Shown in pieces: positions 55,246-64,000 of a stretch of DNA of 64,000 bases. The notes beneath the pieces were generated by a model. That model did not search any database and was not told the origin of the DNA. It worked only from the letters and a program-made list of their open reading frames with translations. Source of the stretch: Melastoma dodecandrum (taxonomy: Eukaryota; Streptophyta; Magnoliopsida; Myrtales; Melastomataceae); contig JARUPY010000027.1 of the NCBI GenBank assembly GCA_029817715.1, positions 186,001 through 250,000 on the forward strand. The letters are read 5' to 3'. Numbering within the stretch: position 1 is the stretch's first letter; every line of letters starts with the position of its first letter. A program made the translations under genes and the position numbers.

Positions 55246-55990
55246 ACTCATGTTATATGGTTTGACATATGTTGTATGATTCCAAAAAATGTTGATCCGT
55301 ACGAGGTTATTCGATCAATCCGTTTAATGTAAATTCTTTGGTGTTATATGAGGGTTCGTGCTTAGGGTTCTTGATCAAAATGAAGAAATAGAATGAGCCT
55401 ATTCATTTTTTTCTAAATGTAAAATTTATTAAGAAGATTTGCTCTTTTCTTCCGGAAAGTACTGTATTCGTGGAATATTTTTAGAAGAAGTATGTGGCAT
55501 TTTAAAAATGATTTACAAACAAGTGCTGTGTGTGTTGGGAGTTTTCCTTTGAGGATAAATAAGAGGGTTTAAGGTTAGTTTGCCTTAAAAAGTGGTAAAA
55601 TCATAATTTACAAACTCAAATTTCGCCAATATTTTTGGAAACAAACCGTGGAAAAGGATGGCAACTCTCTCAAGTGGCGTTGTTCCTAATAAGAACACCA
55701 AAGAAAATTACCGCCGGATCTTTAAAAAAATTGAGTAAAATATTAACAGGTTTGAAGTTTAAAAATATCAATTTTAACCTTAAAAATAATATAATTGAAA
55801 TTATTGATACCTTCATAAAATTGTATTTATATTTTCTTTTATCCAAAGTGCCAACATTAATGATCTTTCTAATTATTTTGAGCAAGTGTTGTCATTTCAA
55901 AATTATTGGGCGACATATTCGCAAAGTCCTACATTCAAGCAGCAGCGAGTCTCTTTTTAGGGAGCTGTCCTCATGTAATAGTATATGGGA
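55246..55990. other. Gene-free AT-rich stretch
   Basis: No supported feature. A 137-codon plus frame (55635-56048) is Lys/Ile/Phe-rich, has no domain and overlaps the LINE end; probably chance. A short direct repeat (TATATGGGATGTC..., 55981 and 56026) is present. Confidence 0.4.
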
Positions 55991-55997
55991 TGTCATT

Positions 55998-58110
55998 TCA
56001 AAGTTTATATGTAACAGATCCAAAGGTATATGGGATGTCCTCATGTAATAGTTCTAAAATGAAATATGGAGGAAAAGCAAAAGATGGGTAGTTGTCCTCC
56101 TGGTTTAGAGCATCCTTGCCTAGCTTGTCTGCAACCCCGTTTTGTCCCCTTGCCACATAGGATATCGATGATGCTTCAAATTCATATAATCGTGACCTGC
56201 ATTCATCCACAATTGGGTTAGTCATGGAGTTGGATTATTAGGTGCCTTCTATATAGCTGACTAGAATAACCGCATCTGTTTGGACTGCTAGGTTTTTAAT
56301 TCCTACATTCTTAACTATGTAGGTTCCCTCATTAAGAGGCTTTGCTGCTTAGGACAGTTTGTGCTAGGGTGCTTGGCACAAAATCCTCCTAACCAGTTGT
56401 CGTGTTGGTCTCTCAGTACTCCTCCTAGACCCAAGTAAAGCCCGTTACCACCTGGGGAGGCGTCTTGTTTAGTGTGTAGGGCAAGGCTTTATCGGGTTCC
56501 CATCGTTCCTGTAGAGTGATTTGGTTGGCGTGATCATTGTTTCTGTTTCTCGAGGAAAGGAAGTGGTGTTCCTTGAATCCTATGTTGTCGTTGTTGACTC
56601 GATTTCTTCTTACCACTAATCAGTGCTCGTAGCTCAGCCGCTTTTTCCAAGATTAGGGTGTATGGTTCCTTGGTCCCAGCGCTAGTCCTAAACAAACTGT
56701 TGTTTCTCTATTTCCAGAGGTACCATAATATAGAGGAAAAATGTATTGGCCACTGGGATAACTTTGTATGTTGCTATTATGGCTCCCTTTGACTTTAGGT
56801 TCCCAAGTAGCCATTGTTGTATGGGCCTGGTTGAGAATATGGTGGTGGAGCTGGATTGTGGGAATAAGTTTCAGATTGCTTGTGATAAGGGACAGTCCCT
56901 GAGAATATGTAGTGTTTATTCGAATTCCCATTCGCATGATGGGCATAACCTATCTTGTGCGATGTTCTTGGAATAGAGTAGGTCTCTTGTAGGAAGTCTT
57001 TCAAACCTGTCTTGCTATAGGAAGTCTCTTTTGCTTTAGGAGGATAGGGAGGAGTTTCCATAACCATCTCAGGTTCACATGGGCATAATTCCCATCCTGG
57101 GGATGTGATATGCTATTTATGCGAAAGAGAATGTGAAGTCTCCATCAGGGGAAAGCTTTCATGTTATCTTGTTAATTGAAGTGTATGGACCTAGCAGTTT
57201 TAAGCCGGTGATGTGAGTCCAAATTTTTGTCGGTAATAGGCAGGATGCTCTTGATTTGTTCTATGTGGAGCCATCTGTAGTTTGCCACTTTCAGTTGGGT
57301 TTCCTGCACATGTAGAGCCATCATGGCAGTCTGTGGTCCAAGTGGCATGTAGGATGGTGGGATACATAGGATTCAGGATATTCATTCAACCGGTCTAAAT
57401 TGGCTATGGCTCGATATAATCTTTGAGAAATTTTGCCCTAAGATCCGAGGTTGCACCAAGTGGTGCTAGGCCTAGAGTAACCTAGGTCTACGAATAAGCA
57501 GTGGTCTAGGCAGTTAGCCTTCTGGTTTGAGACATTGTAACTCTTTTCCCGCCTATTTTTTATTTTTCTTTAATTATCCTGCTAAAATTTCCTACCATCA
57601 ACCAAGGGTGTCTGATATTGTCAGATATTACTCTACAATTATTCCAAAGTAGATCATATTCCTTACTCCTCGGACTTGCATATATAGCTGAAAATAACCA
57701 GGGGGACACTGGGAATCTAACCTCAACATGTATCTCTAGTTAGATGTTAGCTCCTAGATAGAGAGCAGCCGGTCCCATAAAATCCAAAGCCCACCCCTGA
57801 ATCTAGTTGAGCTTGAGCAGATAAAACCTTCATAGGACAGCCTGCTTACAATGTTAGTGGCATTTGCTCCAACAACTCTCGTTTCCATGATGACCGATAG
57901 ATAAGGGTTGTGTGGATGATAAAGATCTCATATGTACGAAGGAAGCTTGGGATCCTTTACTACTCCAAATTAAAATTTTCATGGTTGGTGAGTGAGGTGA
58001 AAAAGTGCTCGCCACAATTCCAGTTTCATGTGAAACTATGTTGGGGGAGGGGGTCGGCTCTCCTCTCCCATGCCAGGGGTGAGGTCCATGATCTCTGGGT
58101 GGCCGGAGAT
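55998..58110 (-). mobile_element. L1-type LINE relic (endonuclease, zf-RVT, RNase H)
   Basis: On minus, with many stops and shifts, these pieces are seen in order: MKILIW start and endonuclease fragments (58000-57800: MET-RVVGANATNIVSRLSYEG, RFRGGLWILWD, then PWLMVGNFSRIIKEK at ~57600). After a gap without RT comes the zinc-binding RVT tail (~57040-56880: RLPTRDLLYSKNI, RLCPSCEWEFE, LHILRDCPLSQAI). RNase H fragments follow (~56450-56000: VADKLGKDALN, DECRSRLYEFEASSISYVA). The RT core seems deleted. LINE RNase H of this kind occurs in plant L1-type elements. Fully dead. Confidence 0.75.
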
Positions 58111-58817
58111 TTGTTTTGGCTAGTTGAAGATCCTCATGTAAAAGTTCAGGATGAGAAGGGTTAGCTCTACTTGCAACGAGGCTTCCGCTGTGCAGACTAG
58201 GAGTGAAGCTATGCATAGGTGTGTTTTTTGCACGTCTTCAAATCGATATGGCTTGAGGAGAAATCCCTTTCTTCTAGTCCGAGGAGTGGTGGGTGTACGG
58301 TCCTCCGAATACGCAGAGGTGTAGATGCGTCTAAGCTGTTTTGAAGGGAAAGAGGCAGCCAATAGTGGTATTCTATCTTCAGTAGGTGATTATATTCTTC
58401 CTGCTCATCCTAGATCTGGTGTCTGATGCTCGCCCGTAGTGTGAGCATCAGACTATGTCGTGTTGGGTTTGCTGATGATCTGGCTATGTCGTGTAGTGTT
58501 TCTAGTAGGTTGATTGATCTGTGGATTTTCTCCTTCTCGTTGGTTATTCAAGACTTCCTTGCGAAGAATCCTTGTTTGTGTTGCATGATCTCTCGACTCA
58601 GGGATGCCATCTTATGTGTTGGGTTCCCCTTCCTCAATTGCTACCTCAAAGCACTTGTCTGGCTTGTTGTTTGTTATTTTTAACTTCTTCACCTATGGCA
58701 CGGTTGGAAAAATTAGGGGCACTTTGGGAAAAACCACTTCGCCCGCACGGTTTTGTTTTTCGCGACCGAATACATCGGCCCGAAAACGCGTCCTATGAGG
58801 AGAGGTCTCCACAGCTT

Positions 58818-58860
58818 CTTATAAAGCCTGCTTCGTTCCCCTCTCCAACCGATGTGGGAC
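58818..58860 (-). promoter_or_regulatory. snRNA-type USE plus TATA, Pol III-like spacing
   Basis: On minus GTCCCACATCG (58860-58850, perfect USE), 24 nt, then TTTATAAG (58825-58818). The shorter gap is that of plant Pol III snRNA-type promoters such as U6. The expected transcript start is near 58795. The sequence downstream does not match U6, U3 or 7SL as far as I can recognise, so it could be a transposon promoter. Confidence 0.5.
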
Positions 58861-58869
58861 TTCACACAT

Positions 58870-59801
58870 AGGACTTCACATTAGGTGAAGATTCTTTGCC
58901 AACGTTTTTTTTGTGTAAGGATTGGTTGTTCCAGGCGATTCTGTCCTGAGATTCGTACGCGATCGTGACTTATGGTTTCGGCAGCGCTTTGATTTTCTTT
59001 GTTGCTAGAGAGATGTGTTCCTTTCCCCGAGCTTGTTTTTGTGGTGGTTTGTTCTTTTGACGGCAACAAGCAGATGTGCTTATCGCTTCTCGCGGATCGG
59101 CATGATCGGCAGATGTGCTACTCCTTTGAAGGAAACAGAGAAAACACATCTCTCCAGCAAATGTGCTACTCGGGTTTTCATTTGATCGTCCGAAGGCAAC
59201 AAGCGAGAAGCGGAGCATGATCCCAAAAAGGAATTTTCAGAAAAACCGGGAATGGTTCCCGTCGCCTTCTCCTCATCCATGATGGCTCCGTAAAAAAGTG
59301 GTTGATGTTACTTGACCTAGGTAAGCTATCACGGAGTCGCCATGACTTAATTATAAAACGATTTAAGTCGGAAAAACCGTTGATCGGGGATCCCTATTTA
59401 CTAACTTTTACATTTTAACATGCAAAACAGTAGTATTGCTCTAAAAATGTCTTGGCTTACAGGTGTTGGACCGGATTCGAGCTTTCAGGCCCGAACTCGT
59501 GTTCGATTAAAAATATCACATGCGACATAAAATCTATAGGCCTAAAGCATGCAAACACACACATGGCCTATGCACTTGGGCCCATGACCCGTTACAGGTG
59601 GATACAAAAAACTCAGGAGGCAAACACCTCCCTCATATACCTGATGCAACCGGGATGGCACCTCGTCGGCTGAAAACTGTCGGTCAGGGCCGCTCTAGTG
59701 AAGCCTTCAACCGCACCTCTTGTCTCGTGTTCCACCTCCTCCGGCCTCCAAGATTCCTCATGTTGAATCCACTTGATTTCGCATCGATCCGAAGTCGGAT
59801 G
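58870..59801. other. Region left of element B
   Basis: No gene. It contains short repeats of CAGATGTGCTNNTC type (59070-59170) and a GGAGTCGCCATGACTTAATT stretch (59334-59353) of a sort common near plant retrotransposon LTRs. Probably transposon debris. Confidence 0.4.
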
Positions 59802-59991
59802 TGTTGACACAATAGATTATTTTGGGCCTACTATTTCTGACAAAGCCCACAATAGACGCTAAATTCATAACAGAGTTAGACACACCAGGCCTGCATCTGT
59901 AGTCTACACAGACTATATGGCTGAGTAGTGTTCCTGTAACCAGAGGAAGTCTACAAGCCTGTGCTTGCACAGGACACACGTCATGGAGACA
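59802..59991 (+). repeat. Candidate 5' LTR of element B (~190 bp)
   Basis: TGTTGACACAA...GAGACA, placed by similarity to the start and end of element A's LTR. Much shorter than that LTR, so it may be internally deleted, or its start may lie further left. Confidence 0.45.
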
Positions 59992-59997
59992 CGTTTT

Positions 59998-60014
59998 TGA
60001 CGACCACAGTGGGA
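59998..60014 (+). other. Primer-binding site of element B
   Basis: TGACGACCACAGTGGGA, one base different from the site in element A (TGGCGACC...). Confidence 0.65.
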
Positions 60015-60038
60015 GACAAACAACTTAAAGTTTTACAG

Positions 60039-61611
60039 ATGGCAAAAAGTACCAGGAGTCGAGCTAATCGCGGCCCTCCACCTCCATTAGATGGAGATGA
60101 TCAGCTTGTAGCAGGGAACTTAAATGTTGAGACCGCGGCTCTAAGAAGCCAAGAAACTGAGAATCAACCTGAATCCGGGGTGCATACCCCTTCTGAGTTC
60201 ATATCCAGGCTTGAATTCCACAAAGAATACAATGATATGATGAGCCTAATGGACAGACATATCACTGGATTGCAAGACAATATGACTCAGATTTTGGAGC
60301 AACTCAGCGCTTTGAATAGGCCAAATGCCGCTTCAAAGCCAAATGCCCTTGTAGACAGAGAGAATTCTTTCATGAGAGACGCCCGGCGCGCGGAGAGGCG
60401 CAATGTATCGTTCCAGGAGGATGAACCCTGGAGCGGTGCTAAGCCAAGCGCTATAGAGGTCAGCAATAGGGATCGGATGTCCCCATCAAGGCCTACTACC
60501 TCTCGGTGTCCCACATCTTGGAGAGCAAATGTTATCTACACAGTGAACCCTGTAGACGACGAGATAGAGGCTCAGGGTGAAACAAACAGGTATGCAAATG
60601 TTATACTCCCTCGTCGACCTGGTAAAACAGCTGTAGAGGAGATACCTCCAGGGGAAGCTCCCGTTATGGGAGTCTACCTTGGGCAGATAGCTTCTATACT
60701 AACGTCTCGGTAAACCCACAGCCACCTCGAGCCATGGCAAGGGTGTCTTATCCCCCCAAAAAAGTGAGTCAGGAATATGTTCGGGAACAGTTCGATCCTG
60801 TACCACCACCACAGAATCTGAGGGAGACGATTGCTCAGGTCTTAGAGCAAATGGTACCTGAGGCTGTCAGGCAGGATGACCCTGGTCTATACAGGAGTCC
60901 ATACCCTAACTACATCGACAGAGATTTTCCCCTGCCCAGGGGGTACAGAATACCTTATTTTACCCGCTTTTCGGGGGAAGATGAGATGACACCCATGGAG
61001 CATATAGCCCGGTTCACTCATCAGGCAGGGGATGCTGCAGCCAATGATTTTTGGAAGCTAAAGTTATTCCCAAATTCTCTTACGGGAGACGCTTTCACAT
61101 GGTATGCGAGTCTACCTCCTGGATCAGTAACATCATGGGCGGAAATGCAGTCTTCCTTTATGAAAGCAATTGCTCGTTTAGACACACCCATGTCAATCTT
61201 TGAAGTGATGCGGCTTAAGCAGACCGCTGGAGAACACCCAGGACAGTTCCTCATGCGTCTACGAAAGGCGTTACTTCGTTGTAGACCTGCAATCCCTGAA
61301 AGGGATCAGTTGATGATTGCGTTAAACGCGTTATCTATGCCCTTCAGGGGGAAAGGTTTAATGACCTGTATGACTTGTCTAGGAGTGCGACTGAGTACCA
61401 TCAGTTACTGATGGAAGAAGCCCAGTCTAAACACGCTTATCAGTTGGAAACCCTTTGGCAAGGAAAAACTCAAGGCGAAGCAACGATTTGTGAACCTTTG
61501 GCAAGGAAAAACTCAAAAGCAAAAGCGTCTCAGAAGTCTGGTGAAGAAAGAAAATATTCTTTCGACGTAGACAAGGCAGATGCAATTTTTGATTGGCTCA
61601 TCCAACGTTAG
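60039..61611 (+). pseudogene. Element B gag
   Basis: ATG 60039 (MAKSTRSRANRGPPPPLDGD), HTPSEFISRLEFHKEYND, and a helical segment (MSLMDRHITGLQDNMTQIL). A frame break at ~60660 is followed by the gag core in 60734-61411 (FTRFSGEDEMTPMEHIARF, NDFWKLKLFPNSLTGDAFTW, DTPMSIFEVMRLKQTAGEHP). It shifts again at ~61355 into EYHQLLMEEAQSKHAYQL and ends RKYSFDVDKADAIFDWL with TAG 61609-61611. Core closely matches element A gag. Confidence 0.88.
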
Positions 61612-63715
61612 CGGATTAAGCTTAAGCCAGGCCATAGAGCCCCCCAGACAGAAAGATAAAAAATTAAAAATTACTGCAAATGGCATGGGTCGTTTACACA
61701 CACGACCGGAGACTGTCTGTCATTCAGGAATATAATTCAAGACCTTATAGAGTCAAAGGATGCTTTTCTGAAGTAGACGAAGTCACTATAGTCGACGACA
61801 TACCTTTTAACGACGAAGTAGCCATTCATATGTTCGATGTTGCTGATGTAGACATCAATTTCATCGAAACTAATACAGACGTTTCCCTGCAGGATATAAA
61901 GATTTCTGTGGAGACTTTGGTGGCGAATGCCCTCTTCCATCACCTGGCTGATAAGGGTGTAGTCACCTGTCCGGTCAAGGAAGTGGCGTCCAGCCTCTGT
62001 TGCTGGCACATGGATGACACGCACACCACTGATAGATGCAATACGTTTTGGAAGTAATTGCAGAAAAATCAGGGGGATTCCTGGTATGACCTGACCCCAC
62101 TTGAGGAAGTAGCGATGGGAATAGTCTCCCCAAGCGCCTCCAACAATTCACAAAGGGGATTCAAGAGCCCCCCAAGCGCAGAGCGCAGGCCAGCTACACG
62201 GGGAGGAAGAGGTGGCCTCATAGTCGAGGTAGAGCACCCGAACAGCAGCCCCGCGCGTTCGAGCGTCCCAAACGACATCTGGAGTTTAATGATTCGTCCT
62301 CTCAACAAGGGGCAAAGCCGGGGCAGGAGAGACATGGCAACTCTGGTGAATCTCACTCTGGAAACGTAGAGGAGGACGATCTTAGTAGAACCCAGCGGTC
62401 TGAAAGGCCACAAGAGAAAGGGAACAAGCCAAGACACGGAATGCCTAAGGTAGACACCTCCTATTGTGTCAATTACTTCCTCAAGCTTGTAGACTTGTCC
62501 TCAAATGGGGAGATCGTGGTCAAACCCGCGCGCTCTACAGCTACAGGTACTTGTGAAACTAACAACACTTGTTCGGAACCGCAACAGGTACCAATGCGGA
62601 CGGTAGTAGGATACGTTCCATTCGTTGGAGACTTTGTCGAGGTATGTCAAACTCTCCTTGATTCTAAGAGATCAAGGGTAATTAAAGCGGTTAACCCTTC
62701 AATATATTGGCAGAAGGCAGTGGGCAAAACTACTTTGCCACCAAGGGCTCGCAAGAGAAGGGACAGACGTCTAAGTCACGTCGCTAAGAGGCCTAGGCCT
62801 ACCCTCTCAGGAGCCGCTCTACCGGCTAGGGTGCCTACAAAGGGATTGAACGCCAAAGCAGAGCACATTGAGTCTACACACCATTCAGAAGAGCCTGGCT
62901 CAAGTTTTAACTATACCCCGCTTCGGAGCGAAATCCCAAGTGATGTCGACATGGAAATGAGGCCGGCCATGAGCTGCAACGCTTTTACCCTGCCTGTAGA
63001 CTTCGCTAATAAGCGAAATGTGGAGACCCTAAGAGGTAAAGTGCCTCTTCCTTGTTCTCCTGCTTACCCAATAGGCTTCCCACTAAATTGGTTGGAGAAA
63101 CCATCTGATAGCATGAAACAACACATGCACTCTTTATACATAACCGCTATCTTTGATGGTACAGTGGTGAGTCGAGTCTTTGTAGATAATAGAACTTCTA
63201 TAAACGTGCTTCATCTGTGTAGGTTTAAAATGCTTGGGTAGCCTCACGACTTGGTTAAAACTAATGTCGCAGTGAGTGGTTTTAATGGTAGGAAGTCTGA
63301 ATGCTTAGGGGTTTTCTCTGTGCACCTTGAAGTCGGTCGCTAGGAAAGAGAAACTGCTTTCTTTGTGATAGACTTAGTTCCTATTAATGCTTGGTTGGGC
63401 CGCGACTGTCTCCATAAAGCGGCAGCTATTCCTTCCACTTTACATAGAGAGTTGATGTTGTGGGTCGACTCTGAAATTGAAATTATCAAGGCTGATGAAT
63501 ACTCCTGTTGTGGCAAAGGTATCTTGTATGCAGAGACAAGCAAGACTATTAAGGACCTCACACTGGAACAGCGTTATAAGCTTGGCGACCCTACTGTCGG
63601 ATCCCTTGGTCAACCATCTGGAAAGTTTAACTACATCATAGACTATGGAACGTCGCACCCTAAGCCAGAGACGGGGTCGATCGTTCCACATAGAGGAAGT
63701 TCTGCAAGAGGTTAA
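61612..63715 (+). pseudogene. Element B gag C-terminus, linker and protease
   Basis: After 61612: a Cys/His motif (YCKWHGSFTHTTGDCLSFRN), a linker with a second such motif (CCWHMDDTHTTDRCNTFWK, ending 62057), then a basic linker (62441-63100). The protease region has SRVFVDNRTSINVLHLCRF (active site changed to DNR), a stop at 63241, and the downstream motif AWLGRDCLHKAAAIPSTLHR. The frame is broken at several places. Beyond 63716 to the window end no clear domain is seen. Confidence 0.75.
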
Positions 63716-64000
63716 TTCGGGCAAAAACCCCGTAAGAACCGATAGAGCAAAAGAAGACGAAGATGGAAAGGACTAGCAAAACGCTGTTGCGGAGTTGGAA
63801 CCCGATAGACTCCTAAAGGAAGGAACCTATTGACCAGAATGAAGAAGGGAACGAAGTAGTCGCCGATGTTCTTCGATGGCTTCAAGTCTACCAAGGAAAT
63901 CATTGTTGTAGACAACCCATCTATTGGCTTTCAATAAACTCAGAAGCGGTTAGAGCGCCTAACACTTGTAATAAGTCCGTGTCTACCGACTTAGGTGGTA

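Larger units (their letters stand above)
59802..64000 (+). mobile_element. Ty3/gypsy LTR retrotransposon, 5' part (element B), cut by window edge
   Basis: Candidate 5' LTR at 59802-59991, primer site at 59998-60014, gag from ATG 60039, protease region near 63.1-63.5 kb. RT and the rest are beyond the window. Same family as element A by gag (HTPSEFISRLEFHKE), primer site and LTR start. The frame is broken repeatedly, so it is an old copy. Confidence 0.85.

Noticed and set aside
55635..56048. 137-codon plus frame with a hydrophobic stretch
   Set aside because: Lys/Ile/Phe content as expected from AT-rich DNA, and it overlaps the LINE relic on the other strand.
59961..60038. Upstream extension of element B gag
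   Set aside because: It runs through the primer-binding site; the ATG at 60039 corresponds to the start in element A.

Overview
This window is nuclear DNA of a flowering plant, probably a eudicot. It holds spliced plant genes (a bHLH factor, an acyl-DHAP-reductase-like SDR, a CID-domain protein), relics of CC-NB-ARC-LRR resistance genes and of a phytochrome, and a dense mass of nested transposable elements. The species cannot be named from sequence alone. No CRISPR array, bacterial-type gene, rRNA or tRNA gene was found.

Layout. 1-2311 (minus): 5' end of a Ty3/gypsy element (gag plus a 1,040-bp LTR) whose edge cuts into an NLR leucine-rich-repeat frame. 2312-3262: that NLR 3' relic. 3661-12322: a near-complete endogenous caulimovirid with two long open frames (1,740 and about 758 codons), promoter, leader ORF and Met-tRNA primer site. 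It lies between ~125-bp terminal inverted repeats with a perfect 9-bp target duplication. 13048-15155: a second, multiply broken NLR of the same type. 16729-17775: bHLH52/53-like gene. 17776-21460: AT-rich DNA with foldback and palindromic repeats. 21470-30002: an 8.5-kb autonomous-type Mutator-like element with ~0.7-kb TIRs, a ULP1-protease-like gene and a convergent FAR1-type transposase. 31515-44113: a small Mutator-like, Pack-MULE-like element whose right TIR was split by an 11.6-kb Tat-lineage Ty3/gypsy element (32190-43812, TSD gtcac). 44155-47821: a phytochrome GAF/PHY pseudogene split by a 2.7-kb solo-LTR-like insert with an aacat duplication. 48340-49834: intact 3-exon SDR gene. 50137-52581: intact 7-exon CID gene. 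53741-55245: possible solo LTR. 55998-58110: LINE relic. 59802-64000: 5' part of a second Ty3/gypsy element, related to the first and in opposite orientation.

The host genes that look functional are the bHLH factor, the SDR and the CID protein. The NLR and phytochrome copies are pseudogenes.

Most interesting: the caulimovirid enclosed in a Mutator-like TIR/TSD frame, with both frames open; the Tat element inside a Pack-MULE-like element; the solo LTR inside the phytochrome relic; an antisense ORF in the Tat element; and snRNA-type promoter motifs (USE plus TATA at fixed spacing) in the Tat LTRs and at 58.8 kb. Boundaries, TIRs and exon joins were read by eye from the bases. No alignment or database search was run.
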